A program made the translations under genes and the position numbers. Below the pieces are notes generated by a model. It made no database searches, had not been told where the DNA came from, and saw only the letters and a program-made list of their open reading frames with translations. From assembly GCA_016783555.1 (NCBI GenBank), contig JADHWH010000020.1, positions 1 through 32,046 on the forward strand: a DNA stretch of 32,046 bases, read 5' to 3'. This document shows, piece after piece, positions 1-7,857 of this stretch. Position 1 is the first letter of the stretch; each line of letters starts with the position of its first letter. The DNA is from Candidatus Omnitrophota bacterium (GTDB lineage Bacteria; Omnitrophota; Gorgyraeia; JABMRJ01).

Positions 1-1389
1 CTAATCTCCCTTGGCCATAAGATATAATATTCTCTTAGAATCCTTGATCTCTACGGATTTCCGGATTGTAAAATATCTTTTAAATGCGCTTTCAAAACCT
101 TCCCTGTTATAATCATTGAATATATCTTCTCTTGTCGAAAGAAGCCTCTGGACCTGTGAATCATCTTTAGGGATGAATTCGATGATAACGGCGTTAGAGA
201 TATCGCTGAAGAAGCGGGCGATCTTCTCAAACGGCAGATTGTTGGAGATGGCTAAATGGTGAACCAGCGCGAGGGCCAGCGCCATATCTGCGGGGCCGCG
301 TTTAAACAGAGAGGCCCTCTCTTTATTCTCCCAGCCTATATCAGGGCTTGGGTTCGTCAAATCGAGCACCAAAGGAAGAATATTGCTCTCGCTCTTTTTA
401 ATGGTTTCGAGATAATTCTTCTCAACAGCCGCAGGATCGATATCGAAAGATATGGTCTCTATCCCCTTATCGCTGGCTACGCGGCCAAATACGCCGACAT
501 TCGCGCCGAGGTCCCACACAGTTCGCGGCTTAATCTTTTCTATAAATTCAGCCACAAGCTCTTTTTTATGTCCAAAAGCGCCGGATGAATAATTGGTATC
601 CCCGTAGTAATCGGCCCATTCTGTATCTTGAGTGCGCCATTTCAACTTACGGATGCCGCCTTCCAGGCTATCTATAAGGCCGAGAAGAGACAAGTCGCCC
701 ATCATGCGCTTCTCTTTAGCCACCGCCTTACCGCCGAAATGTTTCTGCGCCTTAGCGTGAAGGAATATATGGGTAAGTATGAAAAAATTAAAACGGCTGG
801 AGATAGGAAGAAGCGCGCTTGCCAGATCAAGCGGTATACCGTCTATATATATGCGGAATAACTGGCTTAGCCTTACGTCAGTATGCGACATAAGCGCTAA
901 CGGGGCCGCAAAGTGCTGGCAGAACTGCCTATAAGCTACCCACGGCCTTCCTTTGTGGTATCTTTCAAAAGAGAGTGTGTCTATTAATATAGGCCTTCCC
1001 TTCCTGAACTGGATATTATAGGAGCTGGAGTCTTTCAGGGAGATGCCGAACTGAAGCGCTCTCTTCTGAATCCTTAACGTCGTTAAAGCCGCTTCTTTCA
1101 ATTGGCTAAAAGACCACTCATAAGGATATGACATAAATGATATCTCTTCGGGTATAATGACTTTATATACGAGATCTGACTTTGCGTAACTTTTGTCTGT
1201 CTCTTTATGCGGGATAAGCAGCCGGTCATCCACAAGGGCCTTATATAGCCCCGAATCCATCAAGCGGTCATAATCTTCCCTGTAACTTTTGTTTACCTGG
1301 CGGTATATAAGGCCGTCCTGATAAAAAAGGAATCCGCTTGGATCCCGAAATGAACTTGAGACCTCACCGTTAATCTTTAGGCCTTTCAT
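1..1389 (-). CDS. NoeA-like class I SAM-dependent methyltransferase (two-domain)
   Basis: 462 residues, complete; the TAG stop is the first three bases of the window. The C-terminal half is a Rossmann methyltransferase: motif I VWDLGANVG at about 291-299, then an acidic strand (SFDID) about 15 residues later that should bind the SAM ribose. The N-terminal half, about 1-200, is a conserved region of this family and contains D120-x4-N125 followed by ILID137, which resembles a kinase catalytic loop. The start is ATG 1389, with GAGG four bases upstream and inside the end of the 78-residue membrane protein gene (20-bp overlap). That small-protein/methyltransferase pairing recurs in glycan loci as far as I recall. 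It is probably the last or a late gene of the unit that starts at the 4108-4136 promoter. The substrate is unknown; a sugar or lipid-linked glycan is inferred from context. Confidence 0.85.
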   Translation of the reverse strand: MKGLKINGEVSSSFRDPSGFLFYQDGLIYRQVNKSYREDYDRLMDSGLYKALVDDRLLIPHKETDKSYAKSDLVYKVIIPEEISFMSYPYEWSFSQLKEAALTTLRIQKRALQFGISLKDSSSYNIQFRKGRPILIDTLSFERYHKGRPWVAYRQFCQHFAAPLALMSHTDVRLSQLFRIYIDGIPLDLASALLPISSRFNFFILTHIFLHAKAQKHFGGKAVAKEKRMMGDLSLLGLIDSLEGGIRKLKWRTQDTEWADYYGDTNYSSGAFGHKKELVAEFIEKIKPRTVWDLGANVGVFGRVASDKGIETISFDIDPAAVEKNYLETIKKSESNILPLVLDLTNPSPDIGWENKERASLFKRGPADMALALALVHHLAISNNLPFEKIARFFSDISNAVIIEFIPKDDSQVQRLLSTREDIFNDYNREGFESAFKRYFTIRKSVEIKDSKRILYLMAKGD

Positions 1390-1606
1390 CCTTCCTCTTT
1401 CTGAACAACAGGGATTTTAAAAAAGTTATCACCCTGCCCCAAAATAACTTAAGGGCGAATAACCCTCCGAGCAAAACCCCTATAAGAAGCTGCAGAAGAT
1501 AGCTGCCGCTTCCAGGGTCAAGATAGGCGTAACTCTCCTTTGTAAAAATAAGACCGAGGATAACGATTATGATAAATATTAAAAGAGAGTCTTTAAAATA
1601 TCTCAT
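1370..1606 (-). CDS. Small membrane protein with a DPGSGSY motif
   Basis: 78 residues. An N-terminal hydrophobic stretch (about 8-22) ends at a possible signal-peptide site (ESYA-YLDP). It is followed by the motif YLDPGSGSY (about 28-36), a second hydrophobic helix (about 37-57) and a very basic tail rich in K and R. The second helix probably spans the inner membrane with the tail in the cytoplasm. The ATG start at 1606 overlaps the TGA of the upstream epimerase in an ATGA and has AAGGTG upstream, so translation looks coupled. It is a family of unknown function that I recall only as a neighbour of NoeA-like methyltransferases. A role in anchoring or helping that enzyme is an inference. Confidence 0.8.
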   Translation of the reverse strand: MRYFKDSLLIFIIIVILGLIFTKESYAYLDPGSGSYLLQLLIGVLLGGLFALKLFWGRVITFLKSLLFRKRKDERPKD

Positions 1607-2598
1607 ATCAGCACCTTCCGCTTCTCTTTATCCAGCCATTTGACTAAGTTCTTAAGCCCCTCTCTCAGATCGGTCCGGGCCTTAAAACCTATCATCCTTT
1701 CGGCTTTTTTGGTCTCTGCCAAACGCCTCTCTACCTCAACCCTTCTGCGGTTATCGGTTATAGGTATAAATTTAGGTTTTAAATCCGAGCCCATGACCTC
1801 CAGCAATAACCAGCACAATTCCTCCAGGGATGTCTCTCTGCCGCTTGCTACATTGAATACCTCATCTTTTATATCCGACTTAAGCGCCGAGATGCTGGCC
1901 CTGGCTACATCTTCTACATAAACGAAATCCATTGTCTGTTTCCCGTCGCCGTATATCAGGGGCCGCTCTCCTTCCCTTATCATGTCATACCATTTAATCA
2001 ATACCTCGGTATATTTACCGTATATGTCCATGCGCGGGCCGTAGATATTAAAATAACGCATAGCGACGAATTTCAGCCCGTACATATGATAGAAGGAACG
2101 AAACATAAGCTCGTTTGAGGCCTTGGCTGCCCCGTAAAGAGTGAAATTATTATACGGGTGATGTGCCTCATTTGTGGGAAAGGTATCGGCCTGCCCATAC
2201 AAAGAAGCCGAGGAAGCCAGGAGAACCTTTTCTACGCCGTGGTTGACGCATGACTCCGCTACATTGAAGGTCCCCTCAAACATGACCTCAAGCGCCTGCC
2301 TGGGTTCGGCCGCGCAATGTGTTATACGAAGCGCCGCCATATGAAAACAATAGTCGATGCCCTTGAAGGTATCCTCCAATAAGCCGCGGTCTCTTATATC
2401 CCCTTTTATAAAATTTATCTTGCCGGAGGAGAGAAGATGCTTAATATTATTCTCAGAGCCCCGGATGAGATTGTCTAAAAGAAGGATCTCTTTAACGCCT
2501 TCCTTTATGAGCTGATCAGCGATAGATGACCCTACAAAACCCGCGCCGCCGGTGATAAGCGCCATCTTATCTTTTAGAGAGTTCATATTCTCTGACAC
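1603..2598 (-). CDS. NAD-dependent sugar epimerase/dehydratase (extended SDR)
   Basis: 331 residues from a GTG start. The N-terminal Rossmann motif GGAGFVG lies at about 17-23 and the catalytic YGAAK (Y155, K159) is preceded by SSAS at about 129-132, all as in UDP-glucose 4-epimerase relatives. RYFNIYGPR is the usual sugar-nucleotide-binding segment. It should act on a nucleotide sugar in the cytoplasm; epimerase versus dehydratase cannot be decided by reading. The start is uncertain: GTG 2598 and ATG 2586 (residue 5) both have only weak ribosome-binding sequences, and ATG 2565 would still keep the whole NAD motif. It overlaps the acetyltransferase upstream and is linked by ATGA to the small membrane protein downstream. 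Confidence 0.88.
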   Translation of the reverse strand: MSENMNSLKDKMALITGGAGFVGSSIADQLIKEGVKEILLLDNLIRGSENNIKHLLSSGKINFIKGDIRDRGLLEDTFKGIDYCFHMAALRITHCAAEPRQALEVMFEGTFNVAESCVNHGVEKVLLASSASLYGQADTFPTNEAHHPYNNFTLYGAAKASNELMFRSFYHMYGLKFVAMRYFNIYGPRMDIYGKYTEVLIKWYDMIREGERPLIYGDGKQTMDFVYVEDVARASISALKSDIKDEVFNVASGRETSLEELCWLLLEVMGSDLKPKFIPITDNRRRVEVERRLAETKKAERMIGFKARTDLREGLKNLVKWLDKEKRKVLI

Positions 2599-3076
2599 CG
2601 TTCTTTCTTAAACACCTGGCCGGATTACCCGCCCAGGTCTGGTTCTTCGGTATATCCTTTGTAACAACACTCCCGGCCCCTACGACCGAATTATCACCGA
2701 TCTTTATGCCTCCGAGTATCGTCGCGTTTGAGCCGATAGATACGTTGTTACCTATATTAATCTTAACGAGCCTTCCGGCCCAATCATCCTCTGATTCCGG
2801 TCCCCCATCTTTGTTTACCGCGCGCGGGTAGTTATCATTTATAAAGACGACCCCGTGGCCGATAAAAGAGTTTTTCCCTATGGTCACCCCTTCGCATATG
2901 AATGTATGGGAAGAAATTTTACAGTTCTTTCCGACTTTCGCGTTCTTCTGTATCTCTACGAATGCGCCTATCCTGGTCTTCTCCCCTACCTCGCACCCGT
3001 ATAGATTGATAAATTTTGATAATTTTACGTTCTTCCCTAATTTTACGTCTTGTGACACGTAGACATCTCTTCTCAT
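2567..3076 (-). CDS. WbpD/WlbB-like sugar N-acetyltransferase (left-handed beta helix)
   Basis: 169 residues made almost entirely of hexapeptide repeats (for example IGKNSF, IGNNVS, IGSNAT, IGDNSV, VGAGSV), typical of trimeric acyl-CoA-dependent acyltransferases. The ending WAGNPARCLRK is the usual C-terminal cap. GHGVVFINDNYPRA matches the loop that carries the catalytic residues in the WbpD/WlbB group. That group acetylates the 3-amino group of UDP-2-acetamido-3-amino-2,3-dideoxy-glucuronic acid. Its gene joins the dehydrogenase upstream through ATGA (3073-3076), the pairing expected for this pathway. The family is clear; the exact substrate is inferred from the neighbour and from the WbpG domain encoded further upstream. 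Confidence 0.87.
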   Translation of the reverse strand: MRRDVYVSQDVKLGKNVKLSKFINLYGCEVGEKTRIGAFVEIQKNAKVGKNCKISSHTFICEGVTIGKNSFIGHGVVFINDNYPRAVNKDGGPESEDDWAGRLVKINIGNNVSIGSNATILGGIKIGDNSVVGAGSVVTKDIPKNQTWAGNPARCLRKNGVREYELSKR

Positions 3077-4074
3077 AACTTAACCGTCTTTCCATTGTTT
3101 CTCAATGATTCATTTGCCGCCTCAAGCAGTTTTACAATCCTCAAACCGGCGCGGCCGTCGTTGATGGGGTTTTCGTTGTTTAAGATACAATCGACAAAAT
3201 ATTCCGTCTCGATCTTAAGCGCCTCCGTATGGTCCGTTATGGGCGCCCACATATCGCCGGACCGGTAATCCACCAACAGATTATAAACCCCTTCTCTGCC
3301 CTTGACCTCTACCCCTTTGTCATATACCTTTATCTTCTCATCCGCCTCAAGGTCGTCCCAAACGAGCATCTTCTTTCCTCCGCCGATACATGTCCTTCTT
3401 ATCTTGACGGGCGATAGCCAGTTGACATTGAAGTGGGCTATCATCCTGTTAAAATATGCCGTTATATACGCCACGTTCTCAAGCCCCGTGTTTAAATGAT
3501 CCATGCCGCTTGCGACTATGGCGCCGGGCTTCTCTTCTATCACATAGTCCATAACTGACAGATCGTGCGGGGCAAGATCCCAGATAACGTTTACATCATG
3601 CTGAAAGAGGCCGAGGTTCACCCTTGTGGAATCATAATAATAGATATCTCCCAGGAGCCTCTCTTTTAGGAGCTCTTTTATCTTTCTTACCGCCCCTGTA
3701 AATAAGAATGTATGGTCCACCATTATCTTAAGGCCTTTTTTGTCCGCCAGGGTTATTAAATCTTCCGCTTCTCTGCTGGTATATGTAAAGGGCTTCTCCA
3801 CAAATATATTCTTTCCGTTATCAAGGGCCTCTTTGGCTATAGGGTAATGAGTTGAGACAGGCGTGACTATACAGACCGCGTCAATATCCCGCGATGATAT
3901 AATATCGCGGTAATCCTTGGTGATATTAAGGCCCGGGCGTTGTCTCTTAGCCCGGTTTAAAGCGTGCGGGTCGATATCACATACCGAAACAACCTCTGCC
4001 TTATCAGTTAGCGCGAAGTTGCGGACGATATTAGGCCCCCAATAACCGTATCCGATTACACCTATCTTTATCAT
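3073..4074 (-). CDS. Gfo/Idh/MocA oxidoreductase, WbpB/WlbA-like sugar 3-dehydrogenase
   Basis: 333 residues. The N-terminal Rossmann motif IGVIGYGYWG (4-13) binds NAD(P), EKP at 93-95 is the family signature, and the segment around NVIWDLAPHDLS (H170) carries the conserved active-site histidine. WbpB and WlbA oxidise C3 of UDP-GlcNAcA before transamination. This is the first gene of its unit: a promoter at 4108-4136 and a strong AAGGTGG at 4079-4085, four bases before the ATG, lie in the 58-bp gap upstream. The aminotransferase (WbpE) and the UDP-GlcNAc 6-dehydrogenase (WbpA) expected in the pathway are not in this window and may lie beyond position 1. Confidence 0.88.
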   Translation of the reverse strand: MIKIGVIGYGYWGPNIVRNFALTDKAEVVSVCDIDPHALNRAKRQRPGLNITKDYRDIISSRDIDAVCIVTPVSTHYPIAKEALDNGKNIFVEKPFTYTSREAEDLITLADKKGLKIMVDHTFLFTGAVRKIKELLKERLLGDIYYYDSTRVNLGLFQHDVNVIWDLAPHDLSVMDYVIEEKPGAIVASGMDHLNTGLENVAYITAYFNRMIAHFNVNWLSPVKIRRTCIGGGKKMLVWDDLEADEKIKVYDKGVEVKGREGVYNLLVDYRSGDMWAPITDHTEALKIETEYFVDCILNNENPINDGRAGLRIVKLLEAANESLRNNGKTVKL

Positions 4075-4107
4075 TTTTCCACCTTCTTATACTTTAATAA
4101 GGCTAAT

Positions 4108-4136
4108 ATTATAACATAAATAGATACTTAGGTCAA
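4108..4136 (-). promoter_or_regulatory. Sigma70-type promoter for the 4074-1 unit
   Basis: On the minus strand TTGACC (4131-4136) and TATAAT (4108-4113) are separated by exactly 17 bases: five of six and six of six consensus positions at the optimal spacing. The -35 box includes the TGA stop (4133-4135) of the upstream membrane-protein gene. Transcription should start near 4101, leaving a leader of about 26 bases with AAGGTGG at 4079-4085. It is the only intergenic stretch in the window where I find such a match. Confidence 0.7.
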
Positions 4137-5575
4137 ATACCGGCTTCTTCTCTGTCGTCGGTATGCTCTCTATAAAAGAACCTTGCTATAATACAAAATG
4201 CGAAGCACAAAGAGACAAATAATCCCTGAATGACATACCACTCCCTTGGAATTCGATGCCCGAAATTCATTTTATAAAAATCGAGGTCTGCGTTTAGCCC
4301 GAGCCAGACTTTCGAAAGGATTAATGAGATAACCATAAAACCCAGATATATCCTATTATCCCATTTAACCCTGTCAATGAAGAGAACCACAAAGAATACC
4401 ACAAAAGGGACGATATTAATGCTGCCTCTCGATTCCGCGAAAATCGCGAGCGATAAATTTGCGATTAAGAGCGCTGTTATGCCGATCCCCCAATCCTTTG
4501 TCAGCTTTGATATCTTGTCAAAAAATACAGCCGCGATAATTATCGCTGGGCCAAAATAGACAACATGGGCCAAGAGAAAGGTCAAAGGTCTTATAACGGG
4601 AGTGATAAAGATTCTATAAAGAATAATGGAGAAGAGCGTGCTCTCTCCAGTGCCGGGATGGCGCACGAAATAAGAGTAAGCGGCGCTCAATACGCCAAAG
4701 AGGAGTAAGATAAATATCACGCGCCTGGCAATAACGGAGAGATTCTTTACCGTAAATATAGAGCTCATCTTAATATCTCTTAAGAGGAGGTATGACATAA
4801 GAAATAAATAGAAAAGGACAGAGGCAACGCTAAAGGGGAGCAATCCCTTATTTACCGCGATACCGCCTCCATACCCTGAAAGATAATGGAAATACAAAAA
4901 GAATAAGAGATATAAAAGAGAGATACCTGAGGCTATTATCTTAGGCATAAGTCTTGAGCGAGATCTTACCGCTTTTATCTTTTTTGGAAAGATATAGAGA
5001 ATAACGGCGTTTAGTATGGCGACGGGCCAGGTAAAAAATGAGATAAAAAGCATAAGAAGGATTCCGAGACTGCTCTCTTTAATGTAGAAATACAACAAAC
5101 CCAAACCAAGCGCAAATGCCGTTGTATCGGTCAGCGTGGGATAATAGAAATTCATCTTCAATATAGCGAAACTGCCGAATAACAAGAGATAGCCGAACCA
5201 TCTACTCTTTTCTGTCAGTCTTACAGACTTTGCTATTTTGCTCCAGATAAAAAGAGAGATGAGCAATATGGCAAGATTATAGATCTCGAAACCTTTTAAG
5301 ATATGGGCATTATCGAGCGGCAGATTTAATAATCTTAAGCCGTAGTGTATTACTGCCGAGGGGAAGACGCGATGCAGCCTGTATGGGGAGATCTCTTTTT
5401 TTAAAAAGAGTGTTTGGAAATCCTTTGCTATCTTTGCATACGCCGCGCCGTCATATCCGAGTCCTTCGTTGATCTCTATCTTTTCAGCGTAAAAAGTCAG
5501 GGCGTAAAATATTAAGACTATTAAAGCTACGCCTATAAAGCCGGCGTGCTTTTTGAGATAGAAGGGTCTTTGCAT
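4133..5575 (-). CDS. Multi-pass membrane protein, GT-C-like glycosyltransferase candidate
   Basis: 480 residues, about eleven or twelve hydrophobic segments. After the first helix (about 12-30) comes a loop with GLGYDGAAYAKIA (38-50). A YDG-Y motif with an acidic residue in the first extracytoplasmic loop is typical of GT-C enzymes that use polyprenyl-phosphate sugars, so a periplasmic sugar transferase is plausible. I cannot place it in a named family. It could also be a structural or polymerase-like membrane protein. The ATG at 5575 has GAGGAG six bases upstream. It is the last gene before the internal promoter, and its TGA lies inside the -35 box. The hydrophilic tail (REHTDDREEAGI) is short. 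Confidence 0.72.
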   Translation of the reverse strand: MQRPFYLKKHAGFIGVALIVLIFYALTFYAEKIEINEGLGYDGAAYAKIAKDFQTLFLKKEISPYRLHRVFPSAVIHYGLRLLNLPLDNAHILKGFEIYNLAILLISLFIWSKIAKSVRLTEKSRWFGYLLLFGSFAILKMNFYYPTLTDTTAFALGLGLLYFYIKESSLGILLMLFISFFTWPVAILNAVILYIFPKKIKAVRSRSRLMPKIIASGISLLYLLFFLYFHYLSGYGGGIAVNKGLLPFSVASVLFYLFLMSYLLLRDIKMSSIFTVKNLSVIARRVIFILLLFGVLSAAYSYFVRHPGTGESTLFSIILYRIFITPVIRPLTFLLAHVVYFGPAIIIAAVFFDKISKLTKDWGIGITALLIANLSLAIFAESRGSINIVPFVVFFVVLFIDRVKWDNRIYLGFMVISLILSKVWLGLNADLDFYKMNFGHRIPREWYVIQGLFVSLCFAFCIIARFFYREHTDDREEAGI

Positions 5576-5590
5576 TAGACGCTCCTCATT

Positions 5591-6643
5591 CTATTTTAAC
5601 TTTTTTGACGGTGATCTCAGCACAGCAAGATAATAATCGCTTCTTTCCAAATCACCATCCATCTTATAGAGACTCGCCAGGTATTTAAGGATATCGAGCC
5701 TTCTCTTTGACCCGGGAAAATCTTTAAGGAACGCCTCCAAACCAAAGGCGGCCTCATGGCGCTCTCCCCTGTCCAAACATATCTGGCTTTTAAAAAACAT
5801 GCATTCAGACTTTTCTATATTATCGTCGGTCGTATCTATGATCTCATCGTAATCGGAGGCGGCGGAATCAAATCTAAACGCCAGATGTTTATACCGCGCC
5901 CTCGTAAAGATATCCGCGCCCGACAATTTAAAATACGCCTCTTGATACAAGATTAAAAACGCCTCTCCGAATACGTCATAATACGCATCCATCATTCTCG
6001 ATAAAACGAATCTTTTCTTATCCTGCTCGAAATTTGTCCTGAAAATTTTAGGGGGGTATGCGGGCTCAAACATTCTAAAATACGCATCCGGACCGGCAGC
6101 GAATTTAGCCAAGCCGCTCTCTAATACAAAGGGCCTGGATTCGACATTGCCTCTCTGGATATCCTCAAAGGTCGCAATCTCTTTTTCTTTGTTCATAAAT
6201 ACCAAGTTATAGGTGGGGTCGCATATTCTGAATTTGCCGTTGACGCATAAGTCGCACAGACTATGCCGCGAAGAGTTCTTATCTCCCCGCAGAAAGACAA
6301 GCCGCCCCTTAATATGGGCCTTCCTCGCCAATGTTACAAGCGTATTTGCCACCTGATCGCATACGCCTACATTTCTAAAGAGATCGTTTAAGGGGTGTTT
6401 ATCTATGACCTCAAAACCGGGCACATTGATGCGCACATGCAGATAGACATAATCCATCAGCCTAAAGGCCCTCTCTCTATCTGTCCTTGCTCCGGCTGTC
6501 ACCTTATCGGTTATCACCTTATAGACTAACTCCTTATGCAGATAATCCCTAAGGCGCGCCGGGCCGAAGAGCATGCCGAACGGTATAAATAATATTAACA
6601 GGATCGCAATAAAAGCTGTGTAGATCTTCTTTTTTCTCATCAT
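5591..6643 (-). CDS. Membrane-anchored transglutaminase-like protein
   Basis: 350 residues. A single N-terminal hydrophobic helix (about 7-25) suggests a signal anchor with the rest in the periplasm. The middle shows a transglutaminase/papain-like core with the likely triad C95 (GVCDQ), H127 (SRHSL) and D142 (ICDPTY). Members of this fold include proteases and amide-forming or amide-breaking enzymes. The C-terminal part (about 260-350) is helical and looks like TPR-type repeats (SQICLDRGERHEAA, KYLASLYKMDGDLE). It sits between two GT-C-like membrane proteins, with ATGA overlap to the upstream one and GGAGGGG before the start, so it probably works on the same cell-surface material. The substrate is unknown. 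Confidence 0.8.
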   Translation of the reverse strand: MMRKKKIYTAFIAILLILFIPFGMLFGPARLRDYLHKELVYKVITDKVTAGARTDRERAFRLMDYVYLHVRINVPGFEVIDKHPLNDLFRNVGVCDQVANTLVTLARKAHIKGRLVFLRGDKNSSRHSLCDLCVNGKFRICDPTYNLVFMNKEKEIATFEDIQRGNVESRPFVLESGLAKFAAGPDAYFRMFEPAYPPKIFRTNFEQDKKRFVLSRMMDAYYDVFGEAFLILYQEAYFKLSGADIFTRARYKHLAFRFDSAASDYDEIIDTTDDNIEKSECMFFKSQICLDRGERHEAAFGLEAFLKDFPGSKRRLDILKYLASLYKMDGDLERSDYYLAVLRSPSKKLK

Positions 6644-7857
6644 CTTCCCCTCCGATTATTTATTAATGAGAGCATATTTATTATTCCGGCGCTAGCCATA
6701 ATAAAAGCAAACGGCAATATAACCGCCCTGTGCCTGAATGCCGTACCGAAGTTACCTTCGGCTAATGAGTAACCTATCGATACCATAGCTACGAAAAATA
6801 TGATTAGAAATATCGCGCGCCACTTCGTCCTATATATGTATAGGCCATATAAGGCAAATATGAATAGTGCATACCAGAGAAGGGTCTCCGGTATAGCTAT
6901 CTTCTGCTGTAGGCTCTCCGTCATCCATGGAAAAGGCGCAAATAGGAAATAAGACATGCCTTTCGGCAGATAGCGCAGCGCCAGGAGAGGCGTCGATATA
7001 TCTACGTCTTTGGCAATGATCAATCTTCCTGTTGCCAAGTCCCTTCTGCATTCATTAAGATGTTCAAAATCCCTATACACATTAAGGACGGGCCTTTCGG
7101 TCTTTGTAAATAAGGAACGGACATAGACAGGTATGGAAGAGAGTATACCGGCCTCCAGATTTTTATACGGGCTCTGGGCGGATATGCATAAAAAGATAAA
7201 GAAATAAACGGCATAGATAGAATTTTTTACAAAACTCAACCTTCTTATATTTACTATAAAGTGCAGTATGACGGTGTAGATAAGAAAGATAAATATATAA
7301 TGACGCAGTAAGTTCAGTCCGTACAAAAGCGGTAATATCGAGACCAAAACAAAAAGATGCAGAAGCCTGAATGGTCTCTGTAGATTTAGGATCAGCCATA
7401 TACTCGCAATAACCGCAAATAAGACCATAATATCCCGCAGGTTCAGGATTGACCAGAAAATAAGGGACGGGAAGAATGCATACAGAATAGATGAAAGACG
7501 AGCAACTCTTTCGTCAAATAAATATTTGGCTATACCGTATATAAAAAAGAGTATCAGCGCCCCAAACAAGGAGTTTATGACCTCTGCGATTACAGGGCTA
7601 TACCCGAAGACACTATATATAAAGGCCACGTAACTGTGGTATTCGTCGTTTGAGGCCTTTTCTATTTTTGCCCCGTCTCTCCAGGAATTGAGAATCACAA
7701 GCGCCCGGTTGTCGCAACGCGCATCAGGAGGCTCGATCATATACCGCATTTCGTCACTCAAGACATACTGAACGGCCAGGGCTGCACATATTCTAATAAC
7801 GAGCGCTATTACGAAAACAAATACTACCCATCTCGTATTGTTTATTTTCTCAAGCAT
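6640..7857 (-). CDS. GT39-like (PMT/ArnT superfamily) membrane glycosyltransferase
   Basis: 405 residues with about ten transmembrane segments. The first helix (about 10-33) is followed by a periplasmic loop with DE at 36-37, where GT-C enzymes keep a catalytic aspartate, then helices with the FGALILFFIYGIAKYLF pattern common in GT39/GT83 proteins. Such enzymes transfer a sugar from a polyprenyl-phosphate donor on the outer face of the inner membrane. The gene is linked by an 8-bp overlap to the GT4 gene upstream and by ATGA to the transglutaminase-like gene downstream. The family is likely; donor and acceptor are not predictable. Confidence 0.75.
   Translation of the reverse strand: MLEKINNTRWVVFVFVIALVIRICAALAVQYVLSDEMRYMIEPPDARCDNRALVILNSWRDGAKIEKASNDEYHSYVAFIYSVFGYSPVIAEVINSLFGALILFFIYGIAKYLFDERVARLSSILYAFFPSLIFWSILNLRDIMVLFAVIASIWLILNLQRPFRLLHLFVLVSILPLLYGLNLLRHYIFIFLIYTVILHFIVNIRRLSFVKNSIYAVYFFIFLCISAQSPYKNLEAGILSSIPVYVRSLFTKTERPVLNVYRDFEHLNECRRDLATGRLIIAKDVDISTPLLALRYLPKGMSYFLFAPFPWMTESLQQKIAIPETLLWYALFIFALYGLYIYRTKWRAIFLIIFFVAMVSIGYSLAEGNFGTAFRHRAVILPFAFIMASAGIINMLSLINNRRGR

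Noticed and set aside
6830-7399. Minus-strand open frames of 60-80 codons inside the GT39-like gene
   Set aside because: They are out-of-frame shadows of a gene with consistent membrane helices and a well-placed start.
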